Positions 27,259 to 35,978 of a stretch of DNA of 64,000 nt are shown piece after piece; positions within the stretch are counted from its first letter, which is position 1; each line of letters begins with the position of its first letter. The translations under genes and the position numbers were made by a program. Below the pieces are notes generated by a model. The model made no database searches and was not told the origin of the DNA. It worked only from the letters and a program-made list of their open reading frames with translations. Location of the stretch: positions 1 to 64,000 of the forward strand of contig JAWZSN010000001.1 of NCBI GenBank assembly GCA_033875255.1, in the 5' to 3' direction. Source of the DNA: Marinimicrococcus sp033875255 (GTDB lineage: Bacteria; Pseudomonadota; Alphaproteobacteria; Geminicoccales; Geminicoccaceae).

Positions 27259-27885
27259 TCAGACGGGCTCGCCGCTGTCGAACTCGTCCTCGTCGAAATA
27301 GTCGTCCTCATGGGCCGGCTCGGGCGCGCGGGCGCTGTGCTGGCGGGCAATCAGCGGCTGGAGCTCGGCGAGGTCGAGGAACGTGTCGGCTTGGCGCCGC
27401 AGCTCGTCGGCGATCATCGGCGGCGAGGTGCGGATCGTGCTGATGACGGTGACCCTCACGCCGCGCCGCTGGACCGCCTCGACGAGGCGGCGGAAGTCGC
27501 CGTCGCCCGAGATCAACACCACGTGATCGACGTGCTCGGCCACCTCCATGACGTCGACGGCGATCTCGACGTCCATGTTGCCCTTGTACTTGCGCCGCCC
27601 GGTGGCCTGGGTGAACTCCTTGAGCGGCTTGGTCACCATCGTGTAGCCGTTATAGTCGAGCCAGTCGACCAGCGGCCGGATCGGCGAGTATTCCTGCTCG
27701 TCGAGCAGCGCGGTGTAGTAGTAGGCCCGGACAAACCGGCAGTCCGAGGAGAACACCTCGAGGAGCCGGCGATAGTCGATGTCGAACCCGATGGCGCGCG
27801 CCGCCTGGTAGAGGTTCGCACCGTCGATGAACAGCGCGATGCGGTCCGTGGGATTGCAGATCTTCGGCAGGGCGTTGGTGCCCAT
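27259..27885 (-). CDS. NYN/PIN-like domain protein (LabA/DUF88 family)
   Basis: 208 residues. NYN domain with the conserved acidic residues of the PIN-like nuclease fold (ALFIDGANLYQAAR; GNMDVEIAVDVMEVA; VVLISGDGDFRRLVEAVQRRG). Family members are candidate RNA nucleases. The last 20 residues are strongly acidic (DDYFDEDEFDSGEP). Divergent from rpoZ, a position seen widely in Rhodospirillales and relatives. GGAGCGAG precedes the ATG. Confidence 0.88.
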   Translation of the reverse strand: MGTNALPKICNPTDRIALFIDGANLYQAARAIGFDIDYRRLLEVFSSDCRFVRAYYYTALLDEQEYSPIRPLVDWLDYNGYTMVTKPLKEFTQATGRRKYKGNMDVEIAVDVMEVAEHVDHVVLISGDGDFRRLVEAVQRRGVRVTVISTIRTSPPMIADELRRQADTFLDLAELQPLIARQHSARAPEPAHEDDYFDEDEFDSGEPV

Positions 27886-28168
27886 GTGTCTCGCTCCAGC
27901 AGCCTGTATATGCTAGGCGGCGCCAATGAGCATTGCGCCGTCCCGTTTTGTTTGCGAGTTTCGTGTAACGAGGTCGATAACACGGTGCAGCAGGCCTGAA
28001 CAGACGCCAGCGCGGGTGCCGCCACGGCTCGGCCGGGTACGGTCCGCGGCGGGCTGCGGCGCGATGGCGCAGCGTCGGCGGTTTGCGCGCCGGCCCTTTG
28101 CAGCTGGCGGGTGCGTGAGCTAGGTAACAGGGTAGCGAGCATCCGGAATCCATGAAGAGGCGGCATCC

Positions 28169-28528
28169 ATGGCCCGTATCACGGTCGAAGACTGCATCGA
28201 GCGCGTTCCCTCGCGGTTCGAGCTGGTCATGCTGGCGGCACAGCGGGCGCGCGATATCTCGGCCGGCAGCGGCCTGACGGTCGATCGCGACAACGACAAG
28301 AATCCTGTCGTCGCCCTGCGCGAGATCGCCGACCAGACGGTCGAGCTCGATCATCTTCGCTACGAGCTGGTGCATGGCCTGCGCCGTCACGTCGATCTCG
28401 AGAGCGAGGAGCCGGTCGACCTGCAAAAGGAGCTCGAGGCCCTCATGCCGCCGCAGGACGTCGGCGCGGTGGCGCCGATGCCGGCCGGGGTGAGCTACCA
28501 GGAGTTCGACGTCGCCGATCAGGACTGA
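28169..28528 (+). CDS. rpoZ: RNA polymerase omega subunit
   Basis: 119 residues. Small subunit that helps assemble RNA polymerase and, in many bacteria, forms part of a ppGpp site. Begins MARITVEDCIERVPSRFEL and contains the AAQRARDIS and PVVALREIADQTV blocks typical of the family. Lies directly upstream of the ppGpp synthetase/hydrolase gene, as is usual. Confidence 0.96.
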   Translation: MARITVEDCIERVPSRFELVMLAAQRARDISAGSGLTVDRDNDKNPVVALREIADQTVELDHLRYELVHGLRRHVDLESEEPVDLQKELEALMPPQDVGAVAPMPAGVSYQEFDVADQD

Positions 28529-28564
28529 TCTTCCCGGGGGCGTGGCGCAGCTGATGGCGGGGGC

Positions 28565-30811
28565 ATGATGGAAGCGGCCGGCGCTACTGCCCCCATCGAC
28601 GCCTCCCCCGCCGCCGCGCGGGGCCTTGCGGCGGAGAGCGCCCGGCCGCCACGCCGACCGGTCATGCGGCAGTACGAGCTCGTCGAGCGGGTCCGCTCCT
28701 ACGACCCGGACGCCGACGAGGATCTGCTGAACCGCGCCTATGTCTTCGCGATGAAGGCGCATGGCGCCCAGCTTCGCGCCTCCGGCGACCCGTACTTTCA
28801 CCATCCGGTCGAGGTCGCCGGCATCCTCACGGGTCTTCGGCTCGACAGCGCCACCATCGCCACGGCCCTGCTGCACGACACGGTCGAGGACACCGGCGCC
28901 ACCCTCGAGGAGATCCGCCGGCTGTTCGGCGCCACCATCGCCAAGCTGGTCGACGGCGTCACCAAGCTCAACAAGCTCGAGATCCAGTCGGCGCACACCG
29001 CGCAGGCCGAGAATTTCCGCAAGCTGCTGCTCGCCATGTCCGAGGACATCCGCGTGCTGCTGGTCAAGCTTGCGGACCGCCTGCACAACATGCGCACGCT
29101 CCACTTCATCAAGAAGGTCGAGAAGCGCCGGCGGATCGCCGCCGAGACCATGGAGATCTACGCGCCGCTGGCCGAGCGCATCGGCATGGAGTCGATGAAG
29201 GCCGAGCTCGAGGATCTGGCCTTCGGCGAGCTCTTCGCCGATGCCCGCGAGAGCATCGTCCACCGCCTCCACCAGCTGCGCCGCGACGATACCGGGCTGA
29301 TCGAGCGGATCGTCGGCGAGCTGCACGACACGCTGGCCGGCGCGGGCATCGAGGCGCAGATCACCGGCCGCGAGAAGACGCCGATCTCCATCTGGCGCAA
29401 GATGGAGCGCAAGAACATCAGCTTCGAGCAGCTGGCCGACATCATGGCCTTTCGGGTCGAGGTGGATTCGGTGCAGAACTGCTACGCCGCGCTGGGCGTG
29501 ATCCACGGCCGCTACCAGATGCTGCCGGGCCGCTTCAAGGACTTCATCAGCACCCCCAAGCCCAACGGCTACCGCTCGCTGCACACCACCATCATCGGTC
29601 CCGACCGGCGCAAGATCGAGGTGCAGATCCGCACCGCCGAGATGCATTCCGTGGCCGAGCTGGGCGTGGCCGCGCACTGGGCCTACAAGCAGAACAGCCA
29701 CGTCACCGAGGGCAAACGCTACCGCTGGATCCGCGAGCTCTTGGACATTCTCGAGCACGCCGCGGAGCCCGAGGAGTTTCTCGAGAACACCAAGCTCGAG
29801 ATGTACCAGGACCAGGTGTTCTGCTTTTCCCCAAAGGGCGACCTGATCGCCCTGCCGCGCGGCGCCACGCCGATCGACTTCGCCTATGCGGTTCACTCCG
29901 AGGTCGGCGACCACTGCGTCGGCGCCAAGGTGGACGGCCGCATGGTGCAGCTGCGCACGCAGCTCTCCAACGGCGACCAGGTCGACATCATCACCAGCAA
30001 GAACGCCGCCCCCTCGGCGGAGTGGGAGCGGTTCGCGGTCACCGGCAAGGCGCGGGCGCGGATCCGCCGCCATGTGCGGACCCGCCAGCGTGGCGATTTC
30101 GTCGAGCAGGGGCGCGATCTTCTCCAGCGCCAGGCGCGGGCCGAGAACGTGCAGCTGAGCGAGAAGCAACTCGAGAAGGTCCTGGAGGGCCTCCACCAGA
30201 GGTCGGTCGAGGACCTGCTGGCGGCCGTCGGCGAGGGCACGCTCGGTCCCAGGACCGTTCTCGACACCGTCTTCCCCGAACTCAAGCGTCCGCAGCCGCC
30301 GAGCGATCCTCTGCGCACGCTGCCTGCACGCCGCGGCAAGCCCGGGCCGTTGATCGAGAGCGGCGAGACGCCGATCCTCGGTCTGCCGGCCGGTGTTGCC
30401 TTCCAGTATGCCGGCTGCTGCCACCCGGTACCTGGCGACCCGATCGTCGGCGTGGTGCGCACCGGCCGGGCGGTGACCATCCACCGCGCCGGCTGTGCGA
30501 ACCTGGAGCGCCTCCAAGAAGAGGACGGCCGCAGCCTCGATGTCGGCTGGAACAGCCGCAAGGCGGCGCCGCGCGCGGTCGCCCGGCTCGGCCTGATGAC
30601 GCTCAACCGGCCCGGGGCGCTGGGCAACATCTCGACCCTGATCGGCAAGCTCGAGGGCAACATTGTCGACGTCAGGTTCCTGCGGCGCGCCCACGACCAT
30701 CTGGAGATGCTGCTCGATGTCGAGGTGGCCGATCTGGAGCAGCTGCACCGGATCAAGGCCGGCCTGCGTGCGACATCCGTGGTGGCGTCGGTCGAGCGCA
30801 TCGCGGGTTGA
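28565..30811 (+). CDS. rel: Bifunctional (p)ppGpp synthetase/hydrolase (RelA/SpoT family)
   Basis: About 748 residues; a later ATG at 28664 (MRQYELVERV) gives the more usual N-terminus. Domains in order: HD hydrolase (YFHHPVEVAGIL; ALLHDTVEDT), synthetase (GRFKDFISTPKPNGYRSLHT), TGS (VFCFSPKGDLIALPRGATP), a cysteine-containing helical/ZFD part (YAGCCHPVPGDPIVG) and a C-terminal ACT domain (NRPGALGNISTLIGK). Both catalytic halves look intact, so it should make and break (p)ppGpp. No second long RSH gene is in the window. Confidence 0.95.
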   Translation: MMEAAGATAPIDASPAAARGLAAESARPPRRPVMRQYELVERVRSYDPDADEDLLNRAYVFAMKAHGAQLRASGDPYFHHPVEVAGILTGLRLDSATIATALLHDTVEDTGATLEEIRRLFGATIAKLVDGVTKLNKLEIQSAHTAQAENFRKLLLAMSEDIRVLLVKLADRLHNMRTLHFIKKVEKRRRIAAETMEIYAPLAERIGMESMKAELEDLAFGELFADARESIVHRLHQLRRDDTGLIERIVGELHDTLAGAGIEAQITGREKTPISIWRKMERKNISFEQLADIMAFRVEVDSVQNCYAALGVIHGRYQMLPGRFKDFISTPKPNGYRSLHTTIIGPDRRKIEVQIRTAEMHSVAELGVAAHWAYKQNSHVTEGKRYRWIRELLDILEHAAEPEEFLENTKLEMYQDQVFCFSPKGDLIALPRGATPIDFAYAVHSEVGDHCVGAKVDGRMVQLRTQLSNGDQVDIITSKNAAPSAEWERFAVTGKARARIRRHVRTRQRGDFVEQGRDLLQRQARAENVQLSEKQLEKVLEGLHQRSVEDLLAAVGEGTLGPRTVLDTVFPELKRPQPPSDPLRTLPARRGKPGPLIESGETPILGLPAGVAFQYAGCCHPVPGDPIVGVVRTGRAVTIHRAGCANLERLQEEDGRSLDVGWNSRKAAPRAVARLGLMTLNRPGALGNISTLIGKLEGNIVDVRFLRRAHDHLEMLLDVEVADLEQLHRIKAGLRATSVVASVERIAG

Positions 30812-30892
30812 CGGAGAGGCGGGGGCGCGTCACCTAGCGGCTGGCGCCGGAGCTTCCGGCGCCCGGGCCACGATCAGGACGCGGGCATCTCG

Positions 30893-31447
30893 ATGATTCT
30901 CCGGCGACGACGCCAGCCTTCGTGGCCGGAAAAACTGCGCGAGTGGATCTGGCCGCGCGCCGGCTGGACGCGCGTCGGCCGCTATTTCTATGCGCGCATC
31001 CAGCGCCTGCAGGGTACCCCGCACAGTATCGCCGCCGGGCTTGCCTGCGGCGCCGCAGCATCGTGCACGCCATTCATCGGGTTCCATTTCCTGCTGTCCT
31101 TCGCCCTGGCGTTCCTCGTGCGCGGCAGCTATCTGGCGGCCGCCTTCGGCACCGTTTTGGGCAATCCCTGGACCTTCCCGTTCATCTGGGCCGGGACCTT
31201 CAAGCTCGGCTCGCTGATGCTGGGCGGCGGCGCCGGTGCCGAGGCGTCGCCGCACGATCTGCTCGCCGCAGGCGCCTTCTTCTCGCGCCTCGAGACGCTG
31301 CTGATCCCCATGACCGTGGGCTCCCTGCCGGTGGCCCTGGTGGTGGCGCTGATCCTCTATCTGCCGTTGGTGCGGCTGTTCGGGGTCCTGCAGGAGGCGC
31401 GGCGTCGCCGTCTGGCCACCCGGCGGAGCGCCGCCGGCACGGTGTGA
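30893..31447 (+). CDS. DUF2062 membrane protein
   Basis: 184 residues. Conserved membrane protein with about three hydrophobic segments and the family motifs TPHSIAAGLACGAAASCTPF and GTVLGNPWTFPFIW. Cytoplasmic N-terminus is basic (RRRRQPSWPEK). Function unknown. Placed between rel and comM on the same strand. Confidence 0.85.
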   Translation: MILRRRRQPSWPEKLREWIWPRAGWTRVGRYFYARIQRLQGTPHSIAAGLACGAAASCTPFIGFHFLLSFALAFLVRGSYLAAAFGTVLGNPWTFPFIWAGTFKLGSLMLGGGAGAEASPHDLLAAGAFFSRLETLLIPMTVGSLPVALVVALILYLPLVRLFGVLQEARRRRLATRRSAAGTV

Positions 31448-31492
31448 GTGTCCGGATGGCAAGTTATAGTTGATTCGTCTTAGTTGTGGTAA

Positions 31493-31518
31493 ACCTCCGA
31501 TGCAATTGACCCGGAGGT
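31493..31518 (+). promoter_or_regulatory. Hairpin covering the comM ribosome binding site
   Basis: ACCTCCG (31493–31499) pairs perfectly with CGGAGGT (31512–31518) across a 12-base loop. The 3' arm contains the comM Shine–Dalgarno GGAGGT, seven bases from the ATG at 31526. A −10-like TATAGT lies near 31465, so the leader would be short. The arrangement predicts control of translation initiation. Confidence 0.55.
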
Positions 31519-31525
31519 CTCGCCC

Positions 31526-33091
31526 ATGGCAAGGGACGCGCGCAGGGCCGCGCCGGCGCCGGCACCGGCGATCGCGCGAGTACGGACCGTGGCTTTTCGC
31601 GGGCTCGAGACCGCCGATGTCGACGTCCAGGTGCAGCTCGGCGCCGGCCTGCCGTCCTTCACCATCGTGGGCCTGCCGGACAAGTCGGTGGCGGAAAGCC
31701 GCGAGCGGGTGCGCGCCACGCTGGCGGCCATGGGGCTCGCCCTGCCACCCAGGCGGGTGACCGTCAATCTCGCCCCCGCCGACCTCGCCAAGGAAGGCAG
31801 CCACTATGATCTGCCCGTGGCGCTGGGGCTCCTCGTGGTGATGGGCATCCTCCCGGCCGATGTCACCGAGGACTGGACGGTGCTGGGCGAGCTGGCGCTC
31901 GACGGCGCCATTCTGCCGGTGAGCGGCGTGCTGGCCGCAGCCGCGAGTGCCGCCGCGCAGGGCCGCGGCCTGGTCTGTCCTGCCGCCTGCGGCGGCGAGG
32001 CCGCCTGGCTCGCCGGCGAGATCCGCATCCTCGCTCCGGCCAGCCTCATCGCCCTGATCAACCATGTCCGCGGCCAGCAGGTTCTTCCGCAGCCGGAGCC
32101 GGGCCTCGCCGAGGAGGGCGGGATCTATCCCGACCTGCGCGAGGTGAAGGGGCAGGAGACGGCAAAGCGGGTCCTCGAGATCGCCGCGGCTGGCGCGCAT
32201 CATCTCCTGATGCTGGGTCCGCCCGGTGCGGGCAAGTCGATGCTGGCGGCCCGCCTGCCGGGTCTCCTGCCGCCGCTGGACGCCGGCGAGGTGCTCGAGG
32301 TCGGCATGATCCAGAGCGTCGGCGGGCGGCTGCGGGAGGGGCGGCTGTCGCGCCGCCGGCCCTACCGGGCGCCGCATCACGGGGCCTCCATGGCCGCCAT
32401 GGTCGGCGGCGGCAGCCATGCGCGGCCGGGCGAGGTGTCGCTGGCCCACAAGGGCGTGCTCTTCCTCGACGAGCTGCCGGAATTCCAGCGGGCGGTGCTC
32501 GAAGCCCTGCGACAGCCCCTCGAGACCGGCGAGGTCACTGTGGCGCGCGCCAACGTGCATGCTACCTACCCGGCGCGCTTCCAGCTGGTGGCAGCGATGA
32601 ATCCGTGTCGTTGCGGGCATCTGGACAATCCAGCGCTGGCCTGCCCCAAGGCGCCGCGCTGCGCCATGGACTACCAGGCGAGGATCTCCGGCCCGCTGCT
32701 CGACCGGCTCGATCTGCAGGTCGAGGTGCCGGCGGTGAGCGCTGCCGATCTCGACCTGGCGGCCGCGCGCGAGGACAGCGCGGCGGTCGCCGGCCGGGTC
32801 GCCGCGGTACGCTCCGCCCAGGCCGACCGGCTGGCGGCGCTGGGCCGGCCGGACCTCAAGACCAGCGCCGAGGCGGACGGCGAGGCGCTGGAGGCGAGTG
32901 CCCCTTTGGACCAGCCCGCGCGCGCATTGCTTGCACGCGCCGCCGAGGTGCTGCATCTCTCGGCTCGCGGCTATCATCGCGTGATCCGCGTCGCCCGGAC
33001 GATCGCCGACCTCGACGGACGGGATACGCTGGGCAAGCCGCACGTGGCGGAGGCCATAGGCCTGCGTCGGCGCCCGCCCGGCCGCGCCTGA
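31526..33091 (+). CDS. comM: ComM/YifB-family AAA+ ATPase (Mg-chelatase-like)
   Basis: 521 residues. N-terminal Lon-like ChlI domain (LPSFTIVGLPDKSVAESRER), then an AAA+ module with Walker A (GPPGAGKSMLAARLP) and Walker B (GVLFLDELPEF), a cysteine cluster (NPCRCGH...CPKAPRC) and the C-terminal Mg-chelatase domain. ComM is a hexameric branch-migration helicase for natural transformation in characterised species; the gene is also conserved in non-competent bacteria. The leader can hide the ribosome binding site. Confidence 0.92.
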   Translation: MARDARRAAPAPAPAIARVRTVAFRGLETADVDVQVQLGAGLPSFTIVGLPDKSVAESRERVRATLAAMGLALPPRRVTVNLAPADLAKEGSHYDLPVALGLLVVMGILPADVTEDWTVLGELALDGAILPVSGVLAAAASAAAQGRGLVCPAACGGEAAWLAGEIRILAPASLIALINHVRGQQVLPQPEPGLAEEGGIYPDLREVKGQETAKRVLEIAAAGAHHLLMLGPPGAGKSMLAARLPGLLPPLDAGEVLEVGMIQSVGGRLREGRLSRRRPYRAPHHGASMAAMVGGGSHARPGEVSLAHKGVLFLDELPEFQRAVLEALRQPLETGEVTVARANVHATYPARFQLVAAMNPCRCGHLDNPALACPKAPRCAMDYQARISGPLLDRLDLQVEVPAVSAADLDLAAAREDSAAVAGRVAAVRSAQADRLAALGRPDLKTSAEADGEALEASAPLDQPARALLARAAEVLHLSARGYHRVIRVARTIADLDGRDTLGKPHVAEAIGLRRRPPGRA

Positions 33092-33164
33092 GCGTCGCCG
33101 GCTGCGCCGGCGGGGCTGCTTGGCAAGGGGGGCCGACGAGGCTCCTGGCAAGAGGGGAAGGCGG

Positions 33165-33911
33165 ATGCAGCGGCTCAGGCTGGGTGTGAACATCGACCAT
33201 GTGGCGACGCTGCGCAACGCGCGCGGCGGCAGCCACCCCGACCCGGTGCGCGCGGCGCTCCTGGTGCGCGAGGCCGGCGGCGAGGGGGTCACGGCCCATC
33301 TGCGCGAGGATCGCCGCCACATCACCGACGACGACATCGCCCGCATCCGTGCCGAGTGCGACCTGCCGCTCAACTTCGAGATGGCGGCCACCGAGGAGAT
33401 GCTCGACATCGCGCTCGCGACCCGCCCGCACGCCTGCTGCCTGGTGCCCGAGCGGCGCGAGGAGCGGACCACCGAGAGCGGGCTCGACGTGCTGCGCCAC
33501 AGCGACAGTCTGCGCCGCTACGTTGACGAGCTCAGTGCTGCCGGCATTCGCGTCTCGCTGTTCGTGGATGCCAGCGAGCGGCAGCTCGAGGCGGCGCGGG
33601 CGCTGGGGGCCCCGGTGGTCGAGTTGCACACCGGGACCTATTGCGAGGCCGGCCCCGGGCGGCGCGAGGCCGAGCTCGAGCGCCTGCGCCGAGCGGCGGC
33701 TCTCTGCGCCGAGCTGGGCCTCGAGTGTCACGCCGGCCACGGCCTGACCTACGACACGGTGGCGCCGGTCGCCGCCTTGCCGGAGGTGGTCGAGCTCAAT
33801 ATCGGCCACTTCCTGATCGGCGAGGCGGTCTATGTGGGCTTCGTTCCGGCGGTGCGCCGGATGCGCGAGCTCATGGACGCGGCCCGGAGCGAGGCGGCGA
33901 GGGGCGCATGA
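33165..33911 (+). CDS. pdxJ: Pyridoxine 5'-phosphate synthase PdxJ
   Basis: 248 residues from the ATG after AGAGGGGAAGG. Condenses 3-amino-2-oxopropyl phosphate with 1-deoxy-D-xylulose 5-phosphate in DXP-dependent vitamin B6 synthesis. Conserved LGVNIDHVATLRNARG, AHLREDRRHI, LNFEMAATEEM and CHAGHGLTYD motifs are present. Stop overlaps the acpS ATG (ATGA). Confidence 0.96.
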   Translation: MQRLRLGVNIDHVATLRNARGGSHPDPVRAALLVREAGGEGVTAHLREDRRHITDDDIARIRAECDLPLNFEMAATEEMLDIALATRPHACCLVPERREERTTESGLDVLRHSDSLRRYVDELSAAGIRVSLFVDASERQLEAARALGAPVVELHTGTYCEAGPGRREAELERLRRAAALCAELGLECHAGHGLTYDTVAPVAALPEVVELNIGHFLIGEAVYVGFVPAVRRMRELMDAARSEAARGA

Positions 33912-34309
33912 TCATCGGGCTCGGGAGCGACCTCATCGACATCCGCCGCGTCGAAAAAACGCTCGCCCGGTTCGGCGACCGCTTCACCCACCGGGTCTTC
34001 ACCGAGCTGGAGCGGGCCAAGTCGGATCGCCGCTACGCGCGCGCCGAATCCTATGCGCGGCGTTACGCCGCCAAGGAAGCCTGCGCCAAGGCGCTCGGCA
34101 CCGGCTTTCGCGACGGTGTGTTCTGGCGCGACATCGGTGTGGTGAACCGGCCGGGCGGACAGCCCACCATCGCGCTCACCGGTGGCGCCGCGAGGCGCCT
34201 CGCCGAGATCACCCCGCCCGGCAAGACGGTGCGGATCGACGTCTCCCTTACCGACGAGCCGCCGATGGCCCAGGCCATCGTCATCCTGACTGCCCTCGAT
34301 ACGCCGTGA
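33908..34309 (+). CDS. acpS: Holo-[acyl-carrier-protein] synthase AcpS
   Basis: 133 residues. Transfers 4'-phosphopantetheine from CoA to acyl carrier protein. Metal-binding GLGSDLIDIRRVE and the RYAAKEACAKALGTG motif are intact. Translationally coupled to pdxJ, the order found across alphaproteobacteria. Confidence 0.95.
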   Translation: MIIGLGSDLIDIRRVEKTLARFGDRFTHRVFTELERAKSDRRYARAESYARRYAAKEACAKALGTGFRDGVFWRDIGVVNRPGGQPTIALTGGAARRLAEITPPGKTVRIDVSLTDEPPMAQAIVILTALDTP

Positions 34310-34462
34310 CCGCGGGGTCGCTTGTCCAGCGGCCCCCCCTCCGCTACTTTCCCGGCGATTCGTTTGGAGCATTCCGGCAAGCCGCGGCAGGCCGGCCGAT
34401 GTCAGCCCCGATCCTGGTCCAGGTGACGGTCCGAACGCCTGATTAGCGGGCCAAGCAGAACC

Positions 34463-35215
34463 ATGCACGAGCCGGTCGTAATGGCAGAACGAAAGAGCGG
34501 CGGCCTCTGGGAAACCGTGAAGACTCTGGTCTATGCGGTCCTCATTGCGCTCGGCGTGCGCACGCTGGCCTACGAGCCGTTCAATATCCCGTCCGGCTCG
34601 ATGAAGCCCACGCTTCTCGTCGGCGACTATCTGTTCGTCTCCAAGTTCGCCTACGGCTATAGCCGCTACTCGCTGCCCTTCGGGCTCCCGCTGTTCGAGG
34701 GGCGGATCCTGGGCTCGCTGCCCGAGCGCGGCGACGTCGCCGTCTTCAAGCTGCCCGCCGACAACCAGACCGACTACATCAAGCGGGTCATCGGCCTGCC
34801 CGGCGATCGCATCCAGGTCCGTGGCGGCGTTCTCCACATCAACGACCAGCCCGTCGAGCTGGCGGCGCTGGGCGGGTTCGACGACGACATGGAGGGACGG
34901 CGCTTCAAGGCGCCTTTGTTCGAGGAGACACTGCCGGAGGGCCGTACCCATCTCGTGCTGGACCTCCAGAGCAACGGCGCGTTCGACAATACCAAGGTCT
35001 ATACCGTGCCCGCCGGCCATCTCTTCGTGATGGGCGACAACCGCGACAACTCGCTCGACTCCCGCGCCGACCATGTGGGCTTCGTCCCGCTCGACAACCT
35101 GATCGGCCGCGCCGAGATCATTTTCTTCTCGGTCAATGGCCAGGCAAGCCTGCTCGAGCCCTGGACGTGGCCGTGGGGCATCCGCTTCGACCGGCTGCTG
35201 ACGCTCATCCACTGA
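34463..35215 (+). CDS. lepB: Signal peptidase I
   Basis: 250 residues from ATG 34463; MAERKSGG at 34481 is an alternative. A single N-terminal membrane helix (TLVYAVLIALGVRTLAYEPF) is followed by the catalytic Ser46 (IPSGSMKPTL) and general base Lys107 (DYIKRVIGLPGD), plus the MGDNRDNSLDSR box. Cleaves signal peptides at the periplasmic face of the inner membrane. Followed directly by rnc. Confidence 0.95.
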   Translation: MHEPVVMAERKSGGLWETVKTLVYAVLIALGVRTLAYEPFNIPSGSMKPTLLVGDYLFVSKFAYGYSRYSLPFGLPLFEGRILGSLPERGDVAVFKLPADNQTDYIKRVIGLPGDRIQVRGGVLHINDQPVELAALGGFDDDMEGRRFKAPLFEETLPEGRTHLVLDLQSNGAFDNTKVYTVPAGHLFVMGDNRDNSLDSRADHVGFVPLDNLIGRAEIIFFSVNGQASLLEPWTWPWGIRFDRLLTLIH

Positions 35216-35216
35216 C

Positions 35217-35978
35217 GTGAACGGATCCATGGTTTCGGACGGCGGGCCGCGTGACGGAGCGCGGCAACTAGAGACGATGCTGGGCTACCGGTTCAGCGAC
35301 CGCGACCTTTTCCAGGAGGCGCTGACGCACGCCAGCACCACCGGCTCGCGCCGGGCGCGGGGCCGCGGACGGTCGGGCCGGGTGGCGGGCAGCAGTGCTC
35401 TGAACAACGAGCGCCTCGAGTTCCTGGGCGACCGGGTGCTGGCGCTGATCGTCGCTACCATGCTCATCGAGCATTATCCGGGCGAGCCGGAAGGGGCGCT
35501 CTCCAAGCGTCTTGCCGTCCTGGTCAGTGGCGAGACCCTGGCCGGCCTCGCCGACGAGCTTGGCCTTGCACGCTGGCTCAAGGTCGCTGCCGGCGAGCGG
35601 CAGGCCGCCGAGCCGCCGAGCCGCAATATGCTGGCCGATGCCTGCGAGGCGCTGATTGGCGCCGTCTATCTGGACGGCGGGCTCGCCGCCGCCGAGGATA
35701 TGGTGCGCCGCCACTGGACCGGGCGGGTGCGGGCGATGGCCGCGCCGCCGAGGGATCCCAAGATGACCCTGCAGGAATGGGTGCAGGCGCGCGGCCTGCC
35801 GCTGCCGCGCTACGAGGTGCTGGGCACCGACGGGCCGGCGCATGCGCCGCTCTTCAAGGTCAGCGTCGAGATCACCGGCCATGCGGCCGTCGAGGCCGAA
35901 GGCGCTTCCAAGCGGGCAGCGGAACAGTCCGCCGCCCGTTCTCTTCTTACCCGTCTTACGGACACCCAGAATGACTGA
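35217..35978 (+). CDS. rnc: Ribonuclease III
   Basis: 253 residues from GTG 35217, or 249 from ATG 35229; neither has a strong ribosome binding site, suggesting coupling to lepB. RNase III domain with the NERLEFLGDRVL signature and the second acidic box MLADACEALIGAVYLDGG, then a C-terminal dsRNA-binding domain. Processes rRNA and other double-stranded RNA. An extra Arg/Gly-rich stretch (RRARGRGRSGR and following) sits between the THAS and NERLEFLGD segments. Confidence 0.94.
   Translation: MNGSMVSDGGPRDGARQLETMLGYRFSDRDLFQEALTHASTTGSRRARGRGRSGRVAGSSALNNERLEFLGDRVLALIVATMLIEHYPGEPEGALSKRLAVLVSGETLAGLADELGLARWLKVAAGERQAAEPPSRNMLADACEALIGAVYLDGGLAAAEDMVRRHWTGRVRAMAAPPRDPKMTLQEWVQARGLPLPRYEVLGTDGPAHAPLFKVSVEITGHAAVEAEGASKRAAEQSAARSLLTRLTDTQND

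Noticed and set aside
27650..30748. A 1032-codon minus-strand open frame opposite rel
   Set aside because: Antisense shadow of the ppGpp synthetase gene plus the rpoZ region; no domain or ribosome binding site.
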